Shown: positions 1-6,881 of the stretch, piece by piece
Layout of the letters: each line of letters starts with the position of its first letter
Position numbering within the stretch: position 1 is the stretch's first letter
NCBI GenBank assembly: GCA_946482585.1
Contig: CAMLSI010000065.1
Span: 1 to 15,204, forward strand
DNA: 15,204 nucleotides
Source: an uncultured Lysobacteraceae bacterium
GTDB lineage: Bacteria; Pseudomonadota; Gammaproteobacteria; Xanthomonadales; Rhodanobacteraceae
Reading direction: 5' to 3'
Notes under the pieces: model-generated
What the model saw: only the letters and a program-made list of their open reading frames with translations
What the model was told of the DNA's origin: nothing
Database searches by the model: none
Translations under genes and position numbers: made by a program

Positions 1-216
1 GTCCAGCGCCAGCAATTGTGGCAGGGTGCGATAGCGGTCGATGCGCTGCTGTAACGTCTGCGCGTATAGCACGAGCTGCCGTTGCAGTTGCGCGCTCTCC
101 GAACGTAGCGTCTGGTCGCGGCCGACGCGTGACGCCACGCCCATGCAGATCAGCATGCCGCCGACGATGAACAGCAGGATCAGCACGGCAGGGCGGTAAC
201 GCCGAAATGCGTACAT
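1..216 (-). CDS. dctB: DctB-like C4-dicarboxylate sensor histidine kinase, N-terminal part (cut by window edge)
   Basis: This open frame starts at the ATG on the minus strand at 216 and runs off the left edge, giving 72 residues. It begins with a short basic segment (MYAFRRYRP) and one hydrophobic membrane helix (about residues 9-28). A helical stretch follows that ends in LYAQTLQQRIDRYRTLP and LLALD. That pattern, first membrane segment then a periplasmic helix with an L..Y...L...I.RYR.LP..LA.D signature, is typical of the start of DctB-family kinases, which sense C4-dicarboxylates in the periplasm and phosphorylate the sigma-54 activator DctD. The kinase domains are outside the window. No clear Shine-Dalgarno sequence precedes this ATG. 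The gene lies 57 bp downstream of the porin on the same strand, so the two are probably co-transcribed, and divergent dctA supports the assignment. Another periplasmic-sensing kinase of similar architecture remains possible. Confidence 0.72.
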   Translation of the reverse strand, partial: MYAFRRYRPAVLILLFIVGGMLICMGVASRVGRDQTLRSESAQLQRQLVLYAQTLQQRIDRYRTLPQLLALD

Positions 217-273
217 GCGGGGCAGCGGAGAGCGGCGGAGGCGCAAGGTTAACGTCCCGGCCCGCTTTCCGGA

Positions 274-1440
274 TCAGAAATACACTTGCGCGCGCAGTTC
301 GACGATATCCGGATCGCGGCGCACGTCACGGCGTTCGGCGTTCGTGTGCACGTAGTTCGCCTGGAATTTGAAGTGAGTGGTCAGGTACCAGTTGGCACCG
401 AGGGTCCAGTCGTGCTCGCGGCCGCCGAGGACGCCGTTGTCGTCCAGGTCCAGGCGGCTGTACCGCGCGAGCAGTTCGATCGCGCCGTAGCCGTGTTTCG
501 GCTTGATGTTGCCGACATTGCCCGCGGTATAGGGGCGCGATTCGCCGGTCAGCACCCAGCTGGCGAACACGTATTGTCCGTTGGCGCTGAAATCGCGGAA
601 GCCGTCGCGGCTCACCTTGGCGCGCAGCGCTTCGCCCTGCAGCGAGAACGGCCCGTTGATCCACAGGCCTTCCAGTCCGGCGCGGTCGATATGGTCGGCG
701 CCCGCGAGTGCGCCGGTGTCGACCAGGCGGGTATCGGTCAGGCCGGCCTCCGGACGTGCACGCAATCGCGCGGACGGCGCGACGTTCACGCCGCGACCGT
801 CGTTACGACTGCGCGGGTTCTCGCGCGACAAGGCCAGGCCGAGATGCACCACGTTGCCTTCCGCCTTAGCCGGCGTCCACACGCCGCGCACTGCCTGCGT
901 GGTGCCGGGATTGTCACCCTGCAGATCCTTGCCGCCGTACGCGCCGGCCTGCAGCAGATAGGCGGCACGCTCGAACGTCCACTCGGCGCCGGTGCGGCGC
1001 GCCTGGTAGATCGCCTGGATCGGCAACGACGTTTCGAGGAAGCTGTCGGCGCGCGCGCTGGTGACGCCTTCGAAACCGACCGGCACTTTCACGTAGCCCA
1101 GGCGCACGCGCCCCGCATCCGTGCCGAACAGCGCCTTGGTCTCGAAGCGAAAGAACACGTCGAGCCAGGCGTGCGCCTGAAAATCGAAGTAGACCATCGC
1201 GTCGTACGTGCCCTTTTTCTTCAGCGTGAAGCCGAACTCCTTGCGGCGCACGCCGTCTTCGTCTTCCAGTACGGCGTCGTCGGAGAAGTCGTTGACGTCG
1301 TAGTTGACGTTGCCGGTCAGCGCGGCCTGGGTGCCGTCGGCGAACGTCACCTTGGTCGGCCAGTTCTCGATATCGACAGCCGCACTCGCCGAACCGGCGC
1401 CGCAGAGAAGCAGGGCACCGACGAAAGAAAACGGGCGCAT
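274..1440 (-). CDS. OprO/OprP-family outer membrane porin
   Basis: Predicted 388-residue outer membrane beta-barrel. I start it at the ATG at 1440 because a signal peptide follows directly ([20 protein letters not shown], cut near residue 20) and GAGGGGG lies 4 nt upstream. The longer upstream open frame adds 47 residues without export features. The mature protein has alternating barrel strands, and its C-terminal half ([46 protein letters not shown]) matches the phosphate-selective porin O/P family as I know it. It ends in YF, the terminal aromatic residue recognised by the BAM assembly machinery. The family name reflects P. aeruginosa phosphate and pyrophosphate channels, but many relatives carry other anions. 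Its place between dctB and divergent dctA suggests a channel for dicarboxylates, which is an inference. It is probably the first gene of a porin-dctB operon. Confidence 0.88.
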   Translation of the reverse strand: MRPFSFVGALLLCGAGSASAAVDIENWPTKVTFADGTQAALTGNVNYDVNDFSDDAVLEDEDGVRRKEFGFTLKKKGTYDAMVYFDFQAHAWLDVFFRFETKALFGTDAGRVRLGYVKVPVGFEGVTSARADSFLETSLPIQAIYQARRTGAEWTFERAAYLLQAGAYGGKDLQGDNPGTTQAVRGVWTPAKAEGNVVHLGLALSRENPRSRNDGRGVNVAPSARLRARPEAGLTDTRLVDTGALAGADHIDRAGLEGLWINGPFSLQGEALRAKVSRDGFRDFSANGQYVFASWVLTGESRPYTAGNVGNIKPKHGYGAIELLARYSRLDLDDNGVLGGREHDWTLGANWYLTTHFKFQANYVHTNAERRDVRRDPDIVELRAQVYF

Positions 1441-1581
1441 TGAACCCCCTCGGTTTGGTATTTTTCCAAATGTGCGGGAAGCGACACGGCCGCCCGTGGT
1501 TGTCGCCGGGCGTTGCGCACCGGCCGGCGATGCGGCGCAGTCTAGACAGCGAATACGGGCCGATCCGGCGCCTAGTACCAA

Positions 1582-1597
1582 TTGGCTATGCGCGTGC
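1582..1597 (+). promoter_or_regulatory. Candidate sigma-54 (-24/-12) promoter of dctA
   Basis: The sequence TTGGCTATGCGCGTGC matches the RpoN consensus YTGGCACGNNNNTTGC at its key positions: TTGGC at -24 and TGC at -12, with GG and GC exactly 12 bp apart. Transcription would start near 1609, leaving a leader of about 60 nt before dctA. DctB/DctD-controlled dctA genes classically use sigma-54 promoters, and dctB is adjacent. The weak points are the bases after TTGGC, which deviate from CACG. Upstream, around 1471-1487, lies an imperfect GTGCG/CG-CAC dyad that could be an activator site, but I would not call it on its own. Confidence 0.6.
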
Positions 1598-1670
1598 GGC
1601 GCGGGGGAAAGCGAGAATCCGGGCCACGCCGGCCGCGTTCCGCGGTCTCATATGTCCCAACGGAGCTGCC

Positions 1671-2981
1671 ATGCACATCGCCGCCGACAAGCCTGCTTTC
1701 CTGCCGCCCGTTCCGTTGTATCGACAGCTTTATTTTCAGGTCGTCGTTGCGATCGTGTTGGGCACGCTGCTGGGCCACTACGCCCCCGAAACGGGCGCCG
1801 CACTCAAGCCGCTGGGCGACGCCTTCGTCAAGCTGGTGAAGATGATCATCGGCCCAGTCATCTTCCTCACCATCGTCACCGGCATCGCCGGCATGACGCA
1901 GCTGAAGACGGTCGGCCGCGTGTTCGTCAAGGCGATGATCTATTTCCTGTTCTTCTCGACGCTCGCGCTCGTCATCGGCATGCTCGTCGCGCATCTGGTG
2001 CAGCCGGGCGCGGGCATGCACGTCAACGTGGCCGACCTGGATCAGGGGGCGGTCAAGGACTACGTCAGCAAATCGCACGAGCTGACGCTGGTCGGCTTCC
2101 TGATGGACATCATTCCGAAGACACTGCTCAGTCCCTTCGTCGGCGACAACATCCTGCAGGTGTTGTTCATCGCAGTGCTGACCGGCATCGCGCTGGCCTC
2201 GGTCGGCGAACGCGGCCGCCCGATCGTCGATTTCCTCAACGCGCTGACCGCACCGGTGTTCCGCATCGTGCACATCCTGATGAAGGCCGCGCCGATCGGC
2301 GCGTTCGGCGCCATCGCCTTCACTATCGGTAAATACGGCGTGCAGGTGCTGGCCAACCTGGCCTGGCTGGTGGGTTCCTTCTACCTCACCTCGCTGCTGT
2401 TCGTGCTGGTGGTCCTGGGCGTCGTGGCGCGCCTGTGCGGCTTCTCCGTGGTCAAGCTGATCCGCTACCTGAAAGCCGAGCTGTTGCTGGTGCTGGGCAC
2501 CTCGTCGTCGGAATCGGCGCTGCCGTCGCTGCTGGAAAAAATGGAGAAAGCGGGGTGCAGCAAGTCGGTGGTCGGTCTGGTCGTGCCCACCGGTTATTCG
2601 TTCAACCTGGACGGCACCAACATCTACATGACCCTGGCAGCCCTGTTCATCGCCCAGGCCACCGACACCGATCTGACGCTGGGCCACCAGATCACGCTGC
2701 TGCTGGTGGCGGTGATCAGTTCCAAGGGGGCCGCGGGCGTCACCGGTGCGGGCTTCATCACCTTGGCGGCGACGTTGTCGGTAGTGCCCGTCGCAGGCAT
2801 GGCGCTGATCCTCGGCGTGGATCGCTTCATGAGCGAGTGCCGGTCGCTGACCAATTTCATGGGCAACGCGGTCGCTACGGTGGTGGTGGCGCGTTGGGAG
2901 AATGCACTGGATTACGAGAAGCTGGACGCGGCGTTGAGCGGAAGATCGGGCGTCGCCGGTCTCGCTGCAGCGCAGACGTGA
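1671..2981 (+). CDS. dctA: C4-dicarboxylate transporter DctA
   Basis: Predicted 436-residue inner membrane sodium or proton symporter of the DAACS family, importing succinate, fumarate, malate and often orotate. The start at 1671 has GGAG 5 nt upstream and fits family size (E. coli DctA is 428 residues); an upstream in-frame extension to 1440 would add 77 residues unlike a transporter. Family landmarks are present: the first helix after LYRQLYFQV, the hairpin-1 serine motif SSSE at 278-281, the NLDGTNIYM motif at 312-320, the hairpin-2 segment [15 protein letters not shown] at 348-362, and the substrate-site helix with D384, R391 and N395 in [16 protein letters not shown]. Hydrophobic segments fill most of residues 18-408. 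It is divergent from the porin-dctB pair and has a good sigma-54 promoter match upstream. No clear terminator follows. Confidence 0.96.
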   Translation: MHIAADKPAFLPPVPLYRQLYFQVVVAIVLGTLLGHYAPETGAALKPLGDAFVKLVKMIIGPVIFLTIVTGIAGMTQLKTVGRVFVKAMIYFLFFSTLALVIGMLVAHLVQPGAGMHVNVADLDQGAVKDYVSKSHELTLVGFLMDIIPKTLLSPFVGDNILQVLFIAVLTGIALASVGERGRPIVDFLNALTAPVFRIVHILMKAAPIGAFGAIAFTIGKYGVQVLANLAWLVGSFYLTSLLFVLVVLGVVARLCGFSVVKLIRYLKAELLLVLGTSSSESALPSLLEKMEKAGCSKSVVGLVVPTGYSFNLDGTNIYMTLAALFIAQATDTDLTLGHQITLLLVAVISSKGAAGVTGAGFITLAATLSVVPVAGMALILGVDRFMSECRSLTNFMGNAVATVVVARWENALDYEKLDAALSGRSGVAGLAAAQT

Positions 2982-3172
2982 ATTCTATTTCTCGTCGTGA
3001 AGGCGCGTGCAGGGGTGTCTTCGACGGCGGCACGGCTTGCGCAATGCAGACGAAACGACTCAATGGTCCGGCTGGCCGCAATGTCGCCGGGCAGGGGCGA
3101 GGAGTGCGGCAGTGCGGTTTCGGCTCGTGTTCTTTCGGTTTATCAACTTTGCTTTATCGTATTGTGAGAACG

Positions 3173-3190
3173 AATAGATATTTATCTATT
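3173..3190. repeat. 18-bp AT-rich palindrome, possible operator
   Basis: AATAGATA and its exact complement TATCTATT are separated by TT, giving a perfect dyad. It sits in the AT-rich island upstream of the protease gene and overlaps the weak -10-like element TCTATT. The size and symmetry suit a dimeric repressor or activator. No regulator for it is encoded next to it. Confidence 0.5.
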
Positions 3191-3421
3191 GAGAAATTCC
3201 TATAACGTAAGCCGCCGGCGATGCGAGTAGGTGGCGATGGATGATCCTTCCGCACGATGGACACGCGGTACCCGCGGATGGTGTTTGCGTCGGATTCGCG
3301 CAGGGACTGCGTCTTCGCAGGGGAGTCCGTCGTCGTCTGCGGACATGCCGGAATGATGGGCGGAGAGAAACGTGCGGGTTTGTCTTTGCCCTGCTGTTGC
3401 GTGGTTCCGTGCTCGTCGTCC

Positions 3422-3436
3422 GCCTCGTCACGAGGC
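3422..3436. repeat. 15-bp palindrome in the protease leader
   Basis: GCCTCGT and ACGAGGC flank a single central C. The dyad ends 33 bp before the protease start codon and 21 bp before its ribosome binding site. It is too tight to form a long RNA hairpin (about 5 bp with a 5-nt loop), so a DNA-binding site or chance are both possible. Confidence 0.35.
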
Positions 3437-3469
3437 AGGCTGGAAAACAAACCCCCTGAGGAATGATGC

Positions 3470-4696
3470 ATGCGCAATTCACTATCGATCAGTCGTCGCC
3501 GGTGCGTCCGTCTGGCCGCTTCCATGGCTCTCGCCGCTTCCCCGATTTTCGTCGCCGCTTCCGCTGCCGCGGCGGAGAACGGGGCGCTTTCTCCCACGCT
3601 GCAGAGCGCCTTGCAGCGCGATATGGGACTGTCGCCGGAACAGGTTTCGCGGTACCGCGAGGTGGAAAGGCAGATGCCTTCGATCGAGCGCGATGCCCGC
3701 GCGGCGTTCGGCGCGGCGTTCGGCGGCATCTGGATGGAGCGCAATGCCGACGGCGACTACGAACCGGTGATCGCCGTCGCCGGTAGTCCGGCGGACGCCG
3801 CGGCGAGCGGCCTCGGCGCTCAGGTGCGCCAGGTCGATTTCAGCCTGGCGCAGTTGGAAACGGCGCGTTCCCAGCTCGACGACCAAGTGCGCGGCTTCAG
3901 GGGGCCGGCCAGGGTCGACGCGACGGATCTGCGCATCCATTCCTGGTACGTCGATCCGAAACGCAATCGCGTGATCGTGAGCGTCGATCCGGGCGCGACC
4001 GCGGCCGCCGTCGATTTCATCGCCGCCGGCAAGGCCGATGCGAAACTCGTGCGCGTGGTCGAAGAGGCGTCCCGTCCGGTGCCGACGTTCGATATCCGGG
4101 GCGGCGATCGCTACGTCATCGGCGGCGCCTTCAATTGCTCGATCGGCTTCGCCGTCACCCTGGGGGCCAACAACGGGTTCGTCACGGCCGGCCATTGCGG
4201 TGCGGTCAATGCGACCGTGACGACGGCCTCCGGTCAGTCGATGGGCTATTTCTACGACTCGGTATTCCCGGGCAGCGACCTCGCGGTGGTGCACAACACC
4301 AACACCCAGGGCATCCCCCGGCCGTGGGTGAATGCCTATTCCTTCGGCGGCAACCTCACGGTGCTCGGCAGTACGCCAGCGGCGATCGGCGCCGTCGTCT
4401 GCCGTTCCGGCTACCGTACCGGTGCACGCTGCGGCGTGCTCAACGCCACCCAGGTGACGGTGAACTATCCGCAGGGCCCGGTAAGCGGCCTGTCCATGTC
4501 CAGTGCCTGCGTCGGCCGCGGCGATTCCGGCGGCTCCTTCGTGACCCCGGAAGGTCAGGCCCAGGGCGTGACCTCGGGCGGCAATATCCCCACGGGCGAC
4601 GACAACTGTGCCGAGCCCGCGCCGGTCACCTTTTTCCAGCCTTTGCTGCCGATCCTGGCGCGCTATCCGGGTCTGACTCTGGTGACGGGCCCCTGA
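3470..4696 (+). CDS. Secreted alpha-lytic-type serine protease precursor (family S1E)
   Basis: Predicted 408-residue preproenzyme; L. enzymogenes alpha-lytic protease is 397. GAGGA lies 7 nt before the start. A signal peptide (about 1-35, ending SAAAA) has an SRRRCVR stretch faintly like a Tat motif. Residues about 36-206 form the pro-region, which in this family folds the protease and is then removed. The mature enzyme probably starts near F207 (FDIRGGDRYVIGG, aligned with ANIVGGIEYSI). The catalytic triad is His242 (TAGHC), Asp270 (GSDLAVV) and Ser353 (GRGDSGGS). Six cysteines can form the three family disulfides: C223-C243, C311-C321 and C347-C380. The chain ends LVTGP, much like alpha-lytic protease. 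In the S1 pocket, the Met190 and Met213 equivalents are Val348 and Thr368, so specificity may differ. It would be secreted and degrade proteins, possibly of prey or competitor cells. It stands alone, converging on the next gene. Confidence 0.95.
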   Translation: MRNSLSISRRRCVRLAASMALAASPIFVAASAAAAENGALSPTLQSALQRDMGLSPEQVSRYREVERQMPSIERDARAAFGAAFGGIWMERNADGDYEPVIAVAGSPADAAASGLGAQVRQVDFSLAQLETARSQLDDQVRGFRGPARVDATDLRIHSWYVDPKRNRVIVSVDPGATAAAVDFIAAGKADAKLVRVVEEASRPVPTFDIRGGDRYVIGGAFNCSIGFAVTLGANNGFVTAGHCGAVNATVTTASGQSMGYFYDSVFPGSDLAVVHNTNTQGIPRPWVNAYSFGGNLTVLGSTPAAIGAVVCRSGYRTGARCGVLNATQVTVNYPQGPVSGLSMSSACVGRGDSGGSFVTPEGQAQGVTSGGNIPTGDDNCAEPAPVTFFQPLLPILARYPGLTLVTGP

Positions 4697-4733
4697 CGGG
4701 AATCGCAAAAAAATCCCACCGTTTTCCAGCGTC

Positions 4734-4762
4734 GGCGAGTTCGGCGCAGTTCCGGACTCGCC
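4734..4762 (+). terminator. Hairpin after the protease gene, likely terminator without U-tract
   Basis: An 11-bp stem pairs 4734-4744 with 4752-4762, with a 7-nt loop and one U-G pair (4741 with 4755) on the plus-strand RNA. It lies 37 nt after the protease stop codon. No run of U follows, so intrinsic termination would be weak; it may instead protect the mRNA 3' end. Confidence 0.5.
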
Positions 4763-4794
4763 TCCACCATTCCGGTATTGATACGTGCGGTCGG

Positions 4795-4819
4795 TGCCCG
4801 GGGCCTTCGGCCCCGGGCA
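4795..4819. terminator. Strong GC hairpin, bidirectional terminator candidate
   Basis: TGCCCGGGGCC and GGCCCCGGGCA form a perfect 11-bp stem around TTC. It sits in the convergent gap between the protease (plus) and the beta-propeller gene (minus) and would form equally in RNA from either strand. Neither side has a U-tract. Confidence 0.6.
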
Positions 4820-4857
4820 TGCGGCGCAGTCCCGGCTGCCCTGCACCAGTGAACAAC

Positions 4858-4889
4858 TCAGCGCGGCCTTGCGTCAGCGCGGCCTTGCG
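4858..4889. repeat. Tandem 16-bp direct repeat at the end of the beta-propeller gene
   Basis: TCAGCGCGGCCTTGCG occurs twice head to tail (4858-4873 and 4874-4889). The inner copy encodes the last four residues and stop codon of the minus-strand gene; the outer copy repeats that end beyond the stop. It looks like a recent slippage duplication. Confidence 0.85.
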
Positions 4890-5506
4890 ATCGCACGCAC
4901 CTTGCCCGTGCCGCCGCCGCCGCAGTAGAACGTGCCGCGACCGTCGGATTCGAGTCCGGACACGTGGACGCCTTCGGGCAGCGCGAGGCTTTCGAGCACT
5001 TCGCCGCTGCGCGCGTCGATGCGGCGCAGTTCGCTCTCGTCGTTTTCCCAAGTGCCGTGCCAGAGATCTCCGTCGACCCAGGTGACGCCGGTCACGAAGC
5101 GATTGGATTCGATCGTGCGGCGGATCGCGCCGGTGGCGGGGTCGATTTCATGGATCCTGCGTGCGCGGTATTCGCCGACCCAGAGCGAGCCTTCGGCCCA
5201 GGCCAGCCCCGAATCGCCGCCGTTGCCGGGTGCGGGGATCGTGGCGAGTACGCGGCCGGTCTGCGGGTCGATCTTGCGGATCACGTTTTCGGCGATCTGG
5301 TAGAGGTGTGTGCCATCGAAGGCCGTGCCCGCGTGCGCGGCGATGTCGATGGAGCGGCGCGTGCTGCCGTCGGCGGGATCGATCGCGACGATCCGTTCGC
5401 CGGTCGCCATCCAGACGTTGCGACCGTCGTAAGTGACGCCGCCGATTTTTTCCACGCCGGGAAAAGGTCCGTATTCGCGGATGACTTCGGCAGCGGCGCG
5501 TTTCAT
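4874..5506 (-). CDS. Short beta-propeller (YVTN/NHL or glutamine-cyclotransferase-like) protein
   Basis: Predicted 210-residue soluble protein with no signal peptide, starting at the ATG at 5506 with GAGGAGA just upstream. It consists of repeats of about 40 residues, each with an IDP.TG signature: IDPADGSTRRS (42), IDPQTGRVLAT (79), IDPATGAIRRT (121) and IDARSGEVLES (163). Aromatic WMATG, LWVGE and LWHGT strands lie between them. This is the repeat layout of beta-propeller proteins such as Vgb/SMP-30-like and glutamine cyclotransferase-like families. With four to five blades it is short for a closed propeller of six or seven, so it may dimerise or have an open ring. No catalytic residue can be assigned. 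It lies 32 bp downstream of the regulator gene and is probably co-transcribed with it. The function is unknown. Confidence 0.82.
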   Translation of the reverse strand: MKRAAAEVIREYGPFPGVEKIGGVTYDGRNVWMATGERIVAIDPADGSTRRSIDIAAHAGTAFDGTHLYQIAENVIRKIDPQTGRVLATIPAPGNGGDSGLAWAEGSLWVGEYRARRIHEIDPATGAIRRTIESNRFVTGVTWVDGDLWHGTWENDESELRRIDARSGEVLESLALPEGVHVSGLESDGRGTFYCGGGGTGKVRAIARPR

Positions 5507-5538
5507 GGGAATCTCCTCGAGGATGTGGTGAGACCAGA

Positions 5539-6759
5539 CTAGTCGCCGGGCAGGGGGTTCGGGAGTAACAAGGCGGTCGCGAATGCGGGCAGGATGGGCA
5601 CGGCCCAGCGTCGCGCGCGGCCGCGCCCGAACGCCTGCACGCTGCCGCCGGCGGCCAGCGCGTCGAGCGCGCGCTGCACGCTGCGCTGGCTCGTGTTCAG
5701 CGCCAGCGCGAGTGCCGAGCTCGACCAGGACTCGCCGTCGGCGAGCAGCGCGAGCACATCGGCATGTGCTTCGTCGACGGGGCGCGCGAGCACCGCGACA
5801 TCGCGTGCGTCGCGCGGCACGAGCTCGAATCCTCGCGGTGTCGCGCGCACGTCGGCGACGGACTTCAGCGCGGCGCGCAGACGTCCGATCTCGACGCGCA
5901 GGCGCGCGCGGTGGGTTTCGTCGGCATAGCGAGTGCGGAACGCCTGCCGGATCAGGTCGCCGCGCGCGGCGTCCTCGGGCCATGCGGCGGCGAGCTCGCG
6001 CACGAGGGCGAACAGCACCGGGCGCGTCGCGAGCGAGATGCTCACGCCGGAGAGATGCACGAGATGCCGGCACGCGTCGACGAGCAAGGCATCGGACGCG
6101 AGCAGCGATTCGACCTCGGCCAGTCGCAGCGGCCGTTCCGCATCGCGCGTGACGAGGCGCGCCGCCGGTGCGTGCAGCACTCGCTCGGCAGCCGCGACTT
6201 CGGCGATCAGGGCCGGAATGCGCGCCAGTTGCGCGGCCTGGGCCGCGCGCGCGAGCGCGTGATGCGCGGCGTTCGCGTGCAAGCGGCGCAGCGCGATGCC
6301 GGCGGCCGCGAGCTCGTGCGCGGCGCGGAGAGCGGGCGGCAGTGCGCTCGCATCGATCTGTGCGAGTTGGCGTTCCGCGTCGCCAAGGCGTCCGATCAGC
6401 AGTAGCCGGCGTACGGCGATGCAGCGCGCATGCGCGGCGTTGCGCGTATCGCCGTGCGCATCGAGCAGCGTGCTCGCGGCAGCGAGCGGTCTTTCCGATG
6501 TGCCGAGATCGCGCGAGACCAGCGCGATCTCCGCTTCGGCGACGATGCAGCGCGCGCGGGCGACTGCCTCGCGCGGACCGAACGCGCGCGCGGCGGTGCG
6601 CAACAGGTGTTTCGCGCGCGCGAGGTCGCCGAGCTGAGCCATCGCGATGCCGCGCAGCGCGAGTGCGGCGGGGTCGTCACGCAGTGCGACATGCTTGAGT
6701 GCGACGAGCGGATCGCCGACGGCGAGTGCGCGCGCCGCGGCCGTGATCAGCGAGTCCAT
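5539..6759 (-). CDS. Winged-helix transcriptional regulator with helical-repeat N-terminus
   Basis: Predicted 406-residue cytoplasmic protein. I place the start at the ATG at 6759 (MDSLITAAARALAVGD); an alternative ATG at 6819 adds 20 less plausible residues, and neither has a strong ribosome binding site. Residues 1-200 are Ala/Leu/Arg-rich helices arranged like TPR repeats (for example LALRGIAMAQLGDLARAKHLLRTA). Residues about 230-318 resemble an OmpR/SARP-type winged helix, with the recognition-helix-like stretch RARLRVEIGRLRAAL followed by RATPRGFELVPRD. Residues about 330-388 resemble a second winged helix (LNTSQRSVQRALDALAAGGSVQAFGRGRARRW). It is divergent from DUF899-DUF2182 across a 122-bp gap containing two small dyads and precedes the beta-propeller gene. 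It probably controls this cluster, which is an inference. The ligand is unknown. Confidence 0.78.
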   Translation of the reverse strand: MDSLITAAARALAVGDPLVALKHVALRDDPAALALRGIAMAQLGDLARAKHLLRTAARAFGPREAVARARCIVAEAEIALVSRDLGTSERPLAAASTLLDAHGDTRNAAHARCIAVRRLLLIGRLGDAERQLAQIDASALPPALRAAHELAAAGIALRRLHANAAHHALARAAQAAQLARIPALIAEVAAAERVLHAPAARLVTRDAERPLRLAEVESLLASDALLVDACRHLVHLSGVSISLATRPVLFALVRELAAAWPEDAARGDLIRQAFRTRYADETHRARLRVEIGRLRAALKSVADVRATPRGFELVPRDARDVAVLARPVDEAHADVLALLADGESWSSSALALALNTSQRSVQRALDALAAGGSVQAFGRGRARRWAVPILPAFATALLLPNPLPGD

Positions 6760-6829
6760 CCGAATCGCGCCACCGTTGTCACTCTCGCCGATTGCCGGGC
6801 CGCGCCTACTGTAGCGCACCGCCGATCCA

Positions 6830-6855
6830 CGGCATGCCGCAGCGACGTTGCGCTG
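6830..6855. promoter_or_regulatory. Two adjacent dyads between the divergent regulator and DUF899 genes
   Basis: CGGCATGCCG (6830-6839) is a perfect 10-bp palindrome. It abuts CAGCGACGTTGCGCTG (6840-6855), which has 5-bp arms. They lie 26-52 bp upstream of the DUF899 start, inside the only intergenic space the divergent regulator could act on. Short dyads are common in GC-rich DNA, so this is only a candidate operator. Confidence 0.3.
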
Positions 6856-6881
6856 ACGGCGATCACGAACGGAGCCTGCTC

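Larger units (their letters stand above)
2982..3469. other. Gene-free stretch between dctA and the protease, with an AT-rich island
   Basis: No convincing gene is seen here. The short open frames lack good starts, family features and sensible composition; the one at 3257-3466 is rich in Cys, Arg and Ser. The region from about 3130 to 3210 is markedly AT-rich against a GC-rich background and contains an 18-bp palindrome. It could hold the protease promoter: TTGTGA at 3162-3167 and TCTATT at 3185-3190 are 17 bp apart but match the sigma-70 consensus only moderately. The rest would be a long leader of roughly 270 nt before the protease. Confidence 0.5.

Noticed and set aside
286..1443. Long plus-strand open frame (385 codons) opposite the porin
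   Set aside because: It is the antisense shadow of the porin. Its Val/Ala/Arg/His-rich translation has no family features, and long antisense frames are expected from GC-biased codons.
1481..1495. Minus-strand GG-N10-GC match as a sigma-54 promoter for the porin
   Set aside because: Only the core dinucleotides match; in GC-rich DNA this spacing occurs often by chance.
1572..2687. Minus-strand open frame opposite dctA
   Set aside because: Its Gln/Asp/Glu/Arg-rich translation is the mirror of transporter codons; dctA on the other strand is certain.
3257..3466. Small open frame of 69 codons before the protease
   Set aside because: It has no ribosome binding site and odd Cys/Ser/Arg composition. 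It ends at the protease Shine-Dalgarno region, and its sequence looks like leader or degenerate repeat DNA.
3482..4846. 454-codon minus-strand open frame over the protease
   Set aside because: It is an antisense shadow; the plus-strand protease has signal peptide, triad and disulfide cysteines.
4874..6073. Long fused frame joining the beta-propeller to upstream sequence
   Set aside because: The upstream part overlaps the regulator gene in another frame and is low-complexity Arg/Ala. The ATG at 5506 with GAGGAGA is the natural start.
5583..6698. Several plus-strand Arg-rich frames opposite the regulator
   Set aside because: They are extreme Arg/Ala/Ser shadows with no start signals or recognisable domains.
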